A stretch of DNA of 64,000 bases from Dehalococcoidia bacterium. GTDB lineage: Bacteria; Chloroflexota; Dehalococcoidia; Bin125. Each line of letters starts with the position of its first letter. The first letter of the stretch is position 1. The notes under the pieces were generated by a model. That model was not told the origin of the DNA and searched no databases. It saw nothing but the letters and a program-made list of their open reading frames with translations. The position numbers and the translations under genes were made by a program. Below, piece by piece: positions 7,525-16,144 of the stretch. The stretch covers positions 1-64,000 of the forward strand of contig JAJDYG010000025.1 of NCBI GenBank assembly GCA_022822855.1, given 5' to 3'.

Positions 7525-8384
7525 CCGGCGATGATGCGCACGGCGCGGGGTTGTTCGGAGATGTCGTTGAGGATGGTGATTTCGGCGTTGGGCAGCATCT
7601 GTCTGGCGGCGTCGGCGATGGCGGATTCCTGGCCTGGGTCGACTTCAAGCACGGCCAGGCCGTTGGGGTGCAGACGGGATGGAAGTTGGGTGATCAGGCG
7701 GAGAATGAGCTCAGTGCCTCGTGTGCCGGGCGTGAGGGCGACGCGGGGCTCGTGCTCGGCGACCTCGGGCTCGAGCTCGTCGAGTCGCTCCTCGGGGATG
7801 TACGGGAGATTGGCGACGACGCAGTGGAAGGGTCCGGGCAGGGGCGTGAGGAGGTCTCCCTGGACGAACGATGCTCGGGGTCGTTTGAGCAGGCGTTGAG
7901 CGTTGTCGCGGGCGACGAGCAGGGCGTCGCGCGAGACGTCGCTGCAGATCAGGTTGACTCCGCGCCGGTGCTTGGCCAGCGCGATGCCGACCGCGCCGGA
8001 TCCGGCGCCGACATCGGCGACCTGCGGCGAGCGGATTCTGGCCTGGCGCATGTGGTCGAGCGCGGCGTCGACGAGCAGCTCCGACTCGGGCCGGGGGATC
8101 AGCACGTCGGGCGTCACGCGGAACTCGAGCCGATAGAACTCTCGGGTGCCCGTGATATAAGCGAGCGGCTTGCGGGTGGTGCGTTCGGCGATTGCCGCTT
8201 CGAATCGCTGCTGAGCGGCTGGATCGATTTCGTCGGTCAGTGAGGCATAGAGCTGGGCTCGGCTGAGCCCCGTAGCGTGTCGGAGCAAGACTTCGGCCTC
8301 GAAGCGTGCGTCGTCGATTTCGGCAGATTCGAGGTCTGCCGCCGCCGCCAGCCAGGCATCGCGGAGCATGACCGGCGTGGTCAT
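7521..8384 (-). CDS. prmC: Release-factor glutamine N5-methyltransferase PrmC
   Basis: SAM-dependent methyltransferase that methylates the GGQ glutamine of RF1/RF2 (287 residues). The N-terminal helical domain is followed by a Rossmann fold with VADVGAGSGAVGIALA as motif I. The active-site motif reads NLPY in VVANLPYIPEE, where NPPY is usual; NxPY variants occur. It sits directly downstream of prfA, its substrate gene, with a 4-nt ATGA overlap that implies translational coupling, and overlaps the next gene in the same way. Confidence 0.94.
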   Translation of the reverse strand: MTTPVMLRDAWLAAAADLESAEIDDARFEAEVLLRHATGLSRAQLYASLTDEIDPAAQQRFEAAIAERTTRKPLAYITGTREFYRLEFRVTPDVLIPRPESELLVDAALDHMRQARIRSPQVADVGAGSGAVGIALAKHRRGVNLICSDVSRDALLVARDNAQRLLKRPRASFVQGDLLTPLPGPFHCVVANLPYIPEERLDELEPEVAEHEPRVALTPGTRGTELILRLITQLPSRLHPNGLAVLEVDPGQESAIADAARQMLPNAEITILNDISEQPRAVRIIAG

Positions 8385-9484
8385 TGCGAGGCCTCGGCGA
8401 GCAATCGGGCCTCTTCTGCCGTCGCAGCGGCGTCGATCATCGGGTCGAGGTTGCCGTCGAGCAGGCCGTCGAGGTCGTGTCGGGTGAGGCCGATTCGATG
8501 GTCGGTGACGCGGTTCTCGGGGAAGTTGTAGGTGCGGATTTTCTCGGCGCGATCGCCGGAGCCGACCTGCGAGCGGCGGAAGTCGGCGCGTTCACGCTCG
8601 GCGGCGATGCGCTGTTGCTCGTAGAGGCGGGCTCTGAGCACCGACATCGCCTTGATCTTGTTCTTGAGCTGCGAGCGCTCGTCGGTGCAGGTCACGACGA
8701 TGCCGCTCGGCTCGTGGGTCAGTCGCACGCCGGTCTGCACCTTGTTGACGTTCTGGCCACCGGCGCCTCCAGAGTGGAAGAGGTCGAGACGGATGTCCGA
8801 TTCGTCGAGGTCGATGTCGACTTCTTCCGCCTCTGGCATGACGGCGACTGTTGCGGTCGAGGTGTGGACGCGGCCCTGGGCTTCGGTTTCGGGGACGCGC
8901 TGTACCCGGTGGACGCCAGACTCGTACTTGAGCCGTGAGAAGGCTCCGTTGCCCTCGATCTGGCAGATGACTTCCTTGAAGCCGCCCATCGTGTTCTCGG
9001 AGGCGCTGAGCACGTCGGTGTGCCAGCGTCGGCCCTCGGCGTAGCGAACGTAGGCGCGAAGCAGGTCGGCTGCCCAGAGGCCGGCTTCGTCGCCGCCGGC
9101 TCCGGCTCGGATCTCGACGATGACGTTGCGCTCGTCATTGGGGTCTCGAGGCAGCAGCGCCCGCTTGGCGCTTTCTTCCAGCTGTTCAATCCGTTCGCGC
9201 ATCTCGGTTACCTCCGATTGTGCGAACTCGCGCATCTCTTCGTCGTCGGCTTCGTCCAGGACCTCGCGAGCCTGCTGCAGTTCCTCGGAGACCGAGTGAA
9301 ACTGGTTGAGCAGGTTGATCTTCTCCTGCAGCGAGGCGTGTTCCCTGGCCAGGGCCTGCAGGCGTGACGGATTGCTGGAGGTGGCCGGGTCGGCCATCTC
9401 CTGTTCGATCTCATGGAAGCGTTTGGCAACGTCCTCGAGCCGTGCCCACATGGCCGTGCTGTCGGTGGCGGCGGTTGCTGGCAT
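8381..9484 (-). CDS. prfA: Peptide chain release factor 1
   Basis: RF1, which terminates translation at UAA and UAG (367 residues). The peptidyl-tRNA hydrolysis motif GGQ is in GGAGGQNVNKVQTGV. The codon-recognition tripeptide of RF1 (PxT) appears as PET in RVPETEAQGRVHTS. The N-terminal coiled-coil domain is present. It lies 8 nt downstream of hisS and overlaps prmC by 4 nt. An ATG 11 codons downstream is an alternative start. Confidence 0.96.
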   Translation of the reverse strand: MPATAATDSTAMWARLEDVAKRFHEIEQEMADPATSSNPSRLQALAREHASLQEKINLLNQFHSVSEELQQAREVLDEADDEEMREFAQSEVTEMRERIEQLEESAKRALLPRDPNDERNVIVEIRAGAGGDEAGLWAADLLRAYVRYAEGRRWHTDVLSASENTMGGFKEVICQIEGNGAFSRLKYESGVHRVQRVPETEAQGRVHTSTATVAVMPEAEEVDIDLDESDIRLDLFHSGGAGGQNVNKVQTGVRLTHEPSGIVVTCTDERSQLKNKIKAMSVLRARLYEQQRIAAERERADFRRSQVGSGDRAEKIRTYNFPENRVTDHRIGLTRHDLDGLLDGNLDPMIDAAATAEEARLLAEASQ

Positions 9485-9492
9485 GTCAGGCC

Positions 9493-10803
9493 TCAGTCCT
9501 GGGGCTGAGTATATTCACGACCCGTTGCGAGGCCGGCCAGTTCACTGACGATGTCCCCGACTGCGACCTGCCGCTGGTCCGACGTTTGGAGGTCGCGAAT
9601 CGTGACGTTGCCGTCGGCTAGGTCTCTGGCACCGGCGATCACGGCGAAGCGGGCGCCGGACCGGTTGGCCTGTCGAAGTTGAGCCTTGAGCGAGCGTCCG
9701 CCGAAGGCCAGCGTGGCCGCGACGCCGCGGCGCCGTAGATCGCCGGCGATCCTGGATGCGGCGACATCAGCACCCTCGCCGAGGGCGGCGATGAGGACGT
9801 CGGTCGTTGATTGCTCGTCCGGGGCGAGGTCCTGCTCGCGCAGATGGTGGGCCATCCGCTCGAGGCCCATCCCGAATCCGATGCCGGGTGTCGGCGGGCC
9901 GCCGATTTGCTCGATCAGTCCGTCGTAGCGGCCGCCGGCGAGCACAGTGACTTGCGAGCCGTCCGCGTGGGCGGGAACGATTTCGAAGACCGTGTGGGTG
10001 TAGTAGTCGAGGCCTCGGACGAGCGTTGGCCGTTCTTCGTAGGGAATCCCCAGCGCTTCGAGGTGCGACTTGACGGAGTCGTAGTAGGCGGCGGACTCGG
10101 GCCGCAGATGGTCGGTGATGATCGGCGCGCCGGTCTGGAACGGCTTCGTACGGTCGTCCTTGCTGTCGAGCAGGCGCATCGGCGCGCGGTCCCAGCGCGC
10201 TTGATCGTCCGGTGCAATGCGGTCGAGGTGCGGCTCGAAGTGGGCCTTGAGCAGCGGGACGTAGGCGCGGCGGTCTTCGATGTCGCCGATGCTGTTCAAG
10301 AGGATCTTCAGGTCAGTGAGGCCGAGCGATTCGGCGACTCGCCAGCCAAGATCGATGACCTCGGCGTCGAGGCCGGCGTCGCGGACGCCGATCGCCTCGA
10401 CGCCGAACTGGGTGTGCTGGCGAAAGCGCCCGGCCTGCGGGCGCTCATAGCGGAAGATTGGCAGGTGGTAGGCCAGCTTGACCGGCTGGCTCAGGTTGGC
10501 CATGCCGTGTTGCAGATACGCCCGGCAGACGGACGCGGTGCCTTCGGGCCGGAGGGCGAGCCGGTCGCCCCCGCGATCCTCGAAGATGTACATCTCTTTC
10601 TCGACGATGTCGGTGCCCTCGCCGACGCCGCGGGCGAACAGCTCGGCCTGCTCAAAGGTCGGCGGTTCGATAAAACCGAACCCGGCCAGTCGGGCCTGCT
10701 CGCGGGCGTGACTGAGGATGTGCGCGTGCACGGAGTAATCCTCGGGCAGCAGATCGCGTGTTCCGCGCGGGGTCTGAAACTGACGCACTGGAGAGCTGGT
10801 CAT
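9493..10803 (-). CDS. hisS: Histidyl-tRNA synthetase
   Basis: Class II synthetase charging tRNA-His (436 residues). Motif 2 is visible as FRYERPQAGRFRQHTQFGVE, the histidine-specific segment as VRGLDYYTHTVFEI, motif 3 as GIGFGMGLERM, and a C-terminal anticodon-binding domain follows. Start ATG 10803 has GAGGA upstream. On the minus strand TACGAT (10822-10827) could be a -10 box. It is the first gene of the operon hisS-prfA-prmC-hydrolase and is divergent from rel. Confidence 0.95.
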   Translation of the reverse strand: MTSSPVRQFQTPRGTRDLLPEDYSVHAHILSHAREQARLAGFGFIEPPTFEQAELFARGVGEGTDIVEKEMYIFEDRGGDRLALRPEGTASVCRAYLQHGMANLSQPVKLAYHLPIFRYERPQAGRFRQHTQFGVEAIGVRDAGLDAEVIDLGWRVAESLGLTDLKILLNSIGDIEDRRAYVPLLKAHFEPHLDRIAPDDQARWDRAPMRLLDSKDDRTKPFQTGAPIITDHLRPESAAYYDSVKSHLEALGIPYEERPTLVRGLDYYTHTVFEIVPAHADGSQVTVLAGGRYDGLIEQIGGPPTPGIGFGMGLERMAHHLREQDLAPDEQSTTDVLIAALGEGADVAASRIAGDLRRRGVAATLAFGGRSLKAQLRQANRSGARFAVIAGARDLADGNVTIRDLQTSDQRQVAVGDIVSELAGLATGREYTQPQD

Positions 10804-10901
10804 CGTGGTTCCTCAGCCCTCATCGTACAGACGAGGTCCATTTTCACGCTCGTTTGCAATTGCGAGGGCGGGTAAACGGTTTGGCTATGTCTGCGGGTTT
10901 G

Positions 10902-10907
10902 TATGAT
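10902..10907 (+). promoter_or_regulatory. Putative -10 box (TATGAT) of rel, leaderless arrangement
   Basis: TATGAT matches the sigma-70 -10 consensus at five of six positions and ends 6 nt before the rel ATG at 10914, so the transcript would begin at the start codon. TTGGCT at 10881-10886 could be a -35 box with a short 15-bp spacer. Confidence 0.45.
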
Positions 10908-10913
10908 CGATCC

Positions 10914-13118
10914 ATGGCGACGCAGACCGTCCCAGCCGAAGTCATCGATTTGAGAAAACACCCGACGCTCGACGTGCTCGTCGATGTGCTGGAGCAGTAT
11001 CTCGCGCCCGTGGATCGCGATCAGGTTCTCTCGGCGTACGAGTACGCCAGGCAGAAGCACGAAGGCCACCTGAGGCGGTCCGGACACCCGTACATCGAGC
11101 ATCCGCTCGCGGCGGCCGTCACTTGCGCGGAACTGCAACTCGACGTGCCGGCGTTGCAGGCGGCGTTGTTGCATGACGTGATGGAAGACTGCGGCGTCAC
11201 GCGGGCCCAGCTGGTGACGGACTTCGGGGTCGATGTGGCGAAGCTGGTCGACGGCGCGACGAAGCTGTCGGCGCTGCAGCTCCCCCGCGTGACCGGGACG
11301 ATCGATCGCGAGGTACAGGCGGAGAACCTGCGCAAGATGTTCATCGCCATGGCGGATGATGTGCGGGTCGTGATTGTCAAGCTGGCAGACCGATTGCACA
11401 ACATGCGCACGCTCGACGCAATGAGTCCGGATAAGCAGGTGCAGATCTCCCGAGAGACGATGGAGATCTATGCGCCGCTGGCGGCTCGGCTCGGGATCTG
11501 GCAGATTCGCGCGCAGCTTGAGGACCTGGCGTTCAAGTATCTCGAGCCGGATGAGTACCGGCGGATCTCGGACCTGGTCGCGTCTCGTCGACAGACGCGT
11601 GAGCGGTACCTGGGCCAGATTCGCGTCCAGCTGGAAAATGCCTTGGAAGCTGCGGGGTTGACCGCCCAGGTGCGCGGGCGGGTGAAGCACCTCTACTCGA
11701 TCCACGAGAAGATCAGGAAGTACTCGGCCCAGGGGAAGTCGTTCGACGACATTTACGATCTGCTGGCGCTACGGGTTCTGACCGAGACGACGAGCGACTG
11801 CTACGCCGTGCTCGGGGTCGTGCATGGGCTGTGGCGCCCACTGCCCGGGGAGTTCGACGACTACATCGCGAGTCCCCGGCCGAGCGGATATCAGTCGCTG
11901 CACACGACCGCGTTCTGGTCGCCGTCGCACGCCGTTGAGGTCCAGATCCGCACGCACGATATGGATCGGGAAGCCGAGTACGGCGTGGCGGTGCACTGGG
12001 CCTACAAGGAAAACCGACACAACGTGATGAACGACCGCGAGCGGTTGTCGTGGTTGCGGCAACTGGTCGAATGGCAGGGAGAGCTGTCCGGGGCGGACGA
12101 CTTCCTCGAGACCCTGCGCTCCGATGTGTTCCAGGATCAGGTGTTTGTCCACACGCCGAAGGGCGAGATTGTCGCGCTGCGGTCCGGAGCGACGCCGCTT
12201 GATTTCGCCTTCCGGATTCACACCGATGTCGGCTACCAGTGCGTCGGCGCGAAGGTCAACGGCAGACTCGCTCGGCTGTCGACCTCGCTTGAGAACGGGG
12301 ACGTGGTCGAGATCGTGACCAGCCGGACCGCTCGGGGGCCGAGCCGCGATTGGCTCAATCCGGCGCTCGGCTACGTGACGACCCAGCATGCGCGAACGAA
12401 GATCCGTCAGTGGTTCAACCGGCAGGCGCGAACCGAGAACATCGCGCGTGGACGCGACGAGTTGGAGCGCGAACTGCGGCGCCTGAGTCTGAAGCTGCCG
12501 AAGGTCGAAGCGGAGGTGATGGAGGCCACGCGGACCAGGAGCATGGACGACGCACTGGCGCTGATCGGCGCCGGCGACATCACGGCTCACGCCGTCGCGC
12601 TGAAAGTGGCGTCTGCGGATGAGGAAGAGGTCGAGGCTGCCCCGGCGATCGAAGTGGTCGAGACTCCGGCGTCGCCCAGCGGCGACGGCGTCCAGGTGCT
12701 GGGTGGTTCTAACGTGTTGACTCGGCTGGCTCCGTGCTGTTCGCCGCAAGTGGGCGAGGACATCACCGGTTTCATTACCCGCAGCCGCGGGGTAACGATT
12801 CACCGCAGCGAGTGTCCCAACATCCTCTCCGTCGGTGACGATGGGCGAGTCGTGCCGGTCCGCTGGAACACGTTCCGGGGAGTGACAGAGGCGCGTCTGA
12901 AGCTGATGGGATGGGACCGTGTTGGCCTCGCGCGCGACGTTGCCGCAATCTGCGCCGACGAGAACGTGAACATGGTCTCGTTCGTGACCGGCGAGCCTGA
13001 TCGAGGAGCGGTCACATTGACCTTCACGGTTGAAACGAACGGGCTGCGCCAGCTACAGCGGGTGATGTCGAAGCTGGACGGCGTCCACGGGGTGATGAGC
13101 CTCGAGCGCGAGTACTGA
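10914..13118 (+). CDS. rel: Bifunctional (p)ppGpp synthetase/hydrolase (Rel/SpoT family)
   Basis: Long RelA-SpoT homologue (734 residues) controlling the stringent response alarmone. Domain order: HD hydrolase (LLHDVMEDCG, with His-Asp and Glu-Asp intact), synthetase (KHLYSIHEKI, YDLLALRV, SPRPSGYQSLHTT), TGS (VFVHTPKGEIVALRSG), a Cys-containing zinc-finger-type region (LAPCCSP...HRSECPN) and a C-terminal ACT domain. The intact HD residues imply bifunctionality. Start ATG 10914 fits the TATGAT promoter; an in-frame ATG at 10887 would add nine residues. No Shine-Dalgarno sequence precedes either. It converges with the aminotransferase gene 15 nt downstream. Confidence 0.94.
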   Translation: MATQTVPAEVIDLRKHPTLDVLVDVLEQYLAPVDRDQVLSAYEYARQKHEGHLRRSGHPYIEHPLAAAVTCAELQLDVPALQAALLHDVMEDCGVTRAQLVTDFGVDVAKLVDGATKLSALQLPRVTGTIDREVQAENLRKMFIAMADDVRVVIVKLADRLHNMRTLDAMSPDKQVQISRETMEIYAPLAARLGIWQIRAQLEDLAFKYLEPDEYRRISDLVASRRQTRERYLGQIRVQLENALEAAGLTAQVRGRVKHLYSIHEKIRKYSAQGKSFDDIYDLLALRVLTETTSDCYAVLGVVHGLWRPLPGEFDDYIASPRPSGYQSLHTTAFWSPSHAVEVQIRTHDMDREAEYGVAVHWAYKENRHNVMNDRERLSWLRQLVEWQGELSGADDFLETLRSDVFQDQVFVHTPKGEIVALRSGATPLDFAFRIHTDVGYQCVGAKVNGRLARLSTSLENGDVVEIVTSRTARGPSRDWLNPALGYVTTQHARTKIRQWFNRQARTENIARGRDELERELRRLSLKLPKVEAEVMEATRTRSMDDALALIGAGDITAHAVALKVASADEEEVEAAPAIEVVETPASPSGDGVQVLGGSNVLTRLAPCCSPQVGEDITGFITRSRGVTIHRSECPNILSVGDDGRVVPVRWNTFRGVTEARLKLMGWDRVGLARDVAAICADENVNMVSFVTGEPDRGAVTLTFTVETNGLRQLQRVMSKLDGVHGVMSLEREY

Positions 13119-13133
13119 CCGAGTCCCGGACTG

Positions 13134-14267
13134 CTAGGGCTTGAGCGCGGCGACGAGACGGTCGATGTCGGACTCGGGCGTGTAGAAGTGCGGCGAGGCG
13201 CGCAAGCGCCCAAAACGCACTGCTGTGATGATTCCCGATTCCTGGAGTCGCTCCCAGGTTTCGTCGACGGTCTCGCGGGCTGCCAGGTCGGGCGGCGGAT
13301 CGAAGATCACAATGCCGCTGCGCTCCGACTCTCCGCGGGGTGAGAAGACGCGGCAGCCGGCGTCGGCCAGGGCGTCGCAGAGGTAAGCGGTGACGGCCTC
13401 GAGCTGCGCCCAGACGTTGTCGATTCCGACGTTGAGCAGATGCCGGATCGAGGCTCGCATGCCCAGCATCGCCGCCGTTGGAGTCGCGCCGGGCTCGAAC
13501 CGCGATGCCGTGGGTGAGAGGATCAACTCCTCGTTGCCGGCCGACAGACCGCCGTCCATGCTGTTGGCGCCGAGCACGGGCGGGATCAGGCCCTCGATCA
13601 GCTCTTCCTTGATGTAGAGCATTCCCGAGCCGGTTGGACCCAGCATCCATTTGTGTCCGCCCGCGGCCAGGATGTCGATGTCGTCTTCCACGACGTTGAC
13701 GGGCAGCGCACCGGCCGACTGGATCGCGTCGACGGAGAGCAGTCCTCCAACAGCGTGGACGGCATCGGCGATCGGTCGGAGATTGGATCGGAATCCGCTG
13801 CCCCACTGGACGTGAGAGATGCCGACCAACCTCGTCCGCTGAGAAACGGCGGAGAGGATGTCCTCGGTGGGGATGCGACCGTCGTCCTGCTGCGTAACGA
13901 CGTCGAGCTCGACGCCGCGCTGCTGCAGCGCGTTGTAGAAGTGACGGTTGGACGGATACTCGGCGTCTGTGACGAGGATTCGGTCTCCGTCTTGCAGGTT
14001 CAGCGCGCCGGCGGAGACCGACACGCCGGTCGCCGTGTTGGGGACGAAGGCGATTTCATCCGGGCTGCGAGCGCCGATGAGCTCGGCGGAGACGGCGCGG
14101 AAGTCCTGCATGTCCTCCATCCAGGTCGAGCCGAAGTAGCCGGCGCGAGCGGCCTGGTCCGCGTAGTCGTGGACGGCCTGGGCAACGTCGGAGGGTAACG
14201 GCGACACGCCCGCGTGGTTGAAGAAAGCCAGGCCGCTGTTGAGGACGGGATACATGGTGTTGGTCAT
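13134..14267 (-). CDS. Class V aminotransferase (cysteine desulfurase-like, PLP)
   Basis: PLP-dependent fold-type I enzyme of 377 residues. The PLP-binding Lys lies in GGHKWMLGPTGSG near residue 205; the upstream SHVQWGSG and SVDAIQSAG segments carry the usual cofactor contacts. It resembles the isopenicillin-N-epimerase/cysteine desulfurase-like group, but no catalytic Cys loop typical of IscS is evident, so the substrate is unknown. ATG 14267 with GGAG upstream is preferred over the TTG one codon earlier. It is divergent from comM across a 153-bp promoter region. Confidence 0.85.
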   Translation of the reverse strand: MTNTMYPVLNSGLAFFNHAGVSPLPSDVAQAVHDYADQAARAGYFGSTWMEDMQDFRAVSAELIGARSPDEIAFVPNTATGVSVSAGALNLQDGDRILVTDAEYPSNRHFYNALQQRGVELDVVTQQDDGRIPTEDILSAVSQRTRLVGISHVQWGSGFRSNLRPIADAVHAVGGLLSVDAIQSAGALPVNVVEDDIDILAAGGHKWMLGPTGSGMLYIKEELIEGLIPPVLGANSMDGGLSAGNEELILSPTASRFEPGATPTAAMLGMRASIRHLLNVGIDNVWAQLEAVTAYLCDALADAGCRVFSPRGESERSGIVIFDPPPDLAARETVDETWERLQESGIITAVRFGRLRASPHFYTPESDIDRLVAALKP

Positions 14268-14326
14268 CAAGATCGCTCCACTGAGGGGAGTCTAGGCGCG
14301 ATCCGGTGTTAGTGGTCGAATTGCAC

Positions 14327-14382
14327 TTGCATTCCAGAGAATGCGTGTTCTATGGTAGCTGACAGGGAGAGAACACTCGTTT
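14327..14382 (+). promoter_or_regulatory. comM promoter with two LexA-like boxes
   Basis: TTGCAT (14327-14332) and TATGGT (14351-14356), spaced 18 bp, form a plausible promoter. GAATGCGTGTTC (14339-14350) and GAACACTCGTTT (14371-14382) each match GAAC-N4-GTTC with one mismatch and flank the -10 box. The arrangement suits repression. LexA is inferred; no lexA gene is in the window. Confidence 0.55.
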
Positions 14383-14420
14383 GGTAAAAGTGTTCTTCAG
14401 CAAACGACAAGGGGTTGTCA

Positions 14421-15974
14421 ATGCATACGCGAGTCAACGGGGGAGCGGTCATCGGACTCGACGGAGCGCCGATCTGTGTCGAGGTCGATATCTCGTCCGG
14501 CATGCCCAAAACAACGATTGTCGGCTTGCCAGATGCGGCCGTCGACGAGGCTCGGGAACGGGTTCGCTCGGCGATTCGCAATGCAGGAGCGGGATTTCCG
14601 ACCAAGCGCGTGACGGTCAATCTCGCGCCAGCGCATATCCGCAAGGAGGGCGCAGGCTACGATTTGCCGATCGCGGTGGGCATGCTGGTTGCCACGGGAC
14701 AGGTCTGCGAGTCTGCCGTGCAGGACACCCTGTTCCTGGGGGAACTGGCGCTGGACGGCGAACTTAGACACGTGCGCGGCGTACTGTCGGTAGCGGCGGC
14801 GGCCCGCGACGCCTCGGTGCGACGGATCGTGGTGCCCAAGGTCGACGCCGAGGAGGCGTCCTTGATCGAGGGCATCGAGGTCGTGGCCGTCGATTCGTTG
14901 CGCGACTGGATTGAAATCGCGACTGAGGAGCGGCCGCTTAGCGACGCGATCTGGCGGACCAGCCACGTGTGCGAGGAAGATCCTGGAACCAGCTACGACG
15001 GCCACGATTTCTCTGATGTGCGCGGACAGGAGCATGTCAAGCGGGCGCTGGAAGTGGCAGCAGCGGGCGGGCACAACCTGCTAATGAGCGGTCCGCCGGG
15101 AGCGGGCAAGACGCTGCTGGCGTCGTGTTTGCCGGGGATTCTGCCGCCGCTGACGACGCAGGAGGCGCTCGAGGTCACCAAGATTGCGTCGATCTCGGGT
15201 ATGACGGGCGGCAGCACGCTGATCCGCGAGCGGCCGTTCCGCGCGCCGCATCACACGATCTCGAATGCCGGTCTGGTCGGCGGAGGGCAGCGGCTGCGAC
15301 CGGGCGAGGTGACGATGGCTCATCGCGGCGTGTTGTTCCTTGACGAGCTGCCCGAGTTCTCGGTGCGGGCGCTGGAGACCATGCGGCAGCCGCTTGAGGA
15401 TCGGCACATTACGATTTCGCGGGCTCACGGGACGGTGACCTATCCAGCCGACATCTGCCTGATTGGGGCGATGAACCCCTGTCCCTGCGGAAACTTCGGG
15501 TCGGATCAACATTGCACCTGCACCGACGGGGCCGTGTACCGCTACCAGCGGAGGATCTCCGGTCCCGTGCTGGACCGCATCGACCTGTTCGTCGATGTGC
15601 CTCGGGTCGACGTGCAGAAGCTGATGGAGTCGCCGACTCAGGCGGCGCCGCCGAGCGCGGAGCCGTCATCCGAGGTCCGTCGCCGCGTCGTCCAGGCCCG
15701 CAATGTCCAGCGGCAGCGATTCGGCGAGAGCGGACCGAACGCCAATGCGACGCTGTCGGCCCGCGAGGTCAACAAGCACTGCTACAGCATGCTCGATGAT
15801 CGGGCGCGCACGTTGATCCAGGAGGCGGTTGACCGGCTCAACCTCTCGGCGAGAGGCTTCCACCGGGTGCTCAAGGTGGCGAGAACGATCTCCGATCTGG
15901 CGGAGTCGGAGGTCATCACCGCGCAGCACGTGGCCGAAGCCGTGCAGTATCGGCGGAGGTCGAATCTGAACTGA
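14421..15974 (+). CDS. comM: YifB/ComM family Mg-chelatase-like AAA+ ATPase
   Basis: ComM-type hexameric helicase (517 residues) that promotes branch migration during natural transformation in characterised bacteria. The N-terminal domain is Lon-protease-like (ChlI subdomain, residues about 1-165). Walker A is GPPGAGKTLL near residue 225, Walker B LFLDELPEF, and a cysteine cluster follows in NPCPCGNFG...HCTCT. The C-terminal Mg_chelatase_C region is present. ATG 14421 is preceded by AAGGGG at good spacing; a TTG two codons earlier is less likely. The promoter carries two LexA-like boxes. Confidence 0.93.
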   Translation: MHTRVNGGAVIGLDGAPICVEVDISSGMPKTTIVGLPDAAVDEARERVRSAIRNAGAGFPTKRVTVNLAPAHIRKEGAGYDLPIAVGMLVATGQVCESAVQDTLFLGELALDGELRHVRGVLSVAAAARDASVRRIVVPKVDAEEASLIEGIEVVAVDSLRDWIEIATEERPLSDAIWRTSHVCEEDPGTSYDGHDFSDVRGQEHVKRALEVAAAGGHNLLMSGPPGAGKTLLASCLPGILPPLTTQEALEVTKIASISGMTGGSTLIRERPFRAPHHTISNAGLVGGGQRLRPGEVTMAHRGVLFLDELPEFSVRALETMRQPLEDRHITISRAHGTVTYPADICLIGAMNPCPCGNFGSDQHCTCTDGAVYRYQRRISGPVLDRIDLFVDVPRVDVQKLMESPTQAAPPSAEPSSEVRRRVVQARNVQRQRFGESGPNANATLSAREVNKHCYSMLDDRARTLIQEAVDRLNLSARGFHRVLKVARTISDLAESEVITAQHVAEAVQYRRRSNLN

Positions 15975-16000
15975 CTCGCTCCGCCGGAAGGTGGACAGAC

Positions 16001-16033
16001 GTTCATCGATCGTTCACGTCCCGTTACGGAGAG
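16001..16033 (+). promoter_or_regulatory. Pho-box-like 11-bp direct repeats before the phoX-type gene
   Basis: Three consecutive 11-bp units, GTTCATCGATC (16001-16011), GTTCACGTCCC (16012-16022) and GTTACGGAGAG (16023-16033), start with GTTC/GTTA in exact 11-bp phase. PhoB/PhoP response regulators bind 11-bp direct repeats in E. coli and in Streptomyces, where units begin G(G/T)TCA. The downstream gene is a PhoX-type phosphatase, which fits phosphate-starvation control. Confidence 0.6.
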
Positions 16034-16144
16034 CTTTACCTCGTGACTCCAGGTCGTTAATCCGCATGCGGTCGAGTGATTCCTACCCTGCCTTCAGCAG
16101 CTGGCGCAGTCGCCAGGGAACAGAGCGGGAAAGGGAAGAACCGT

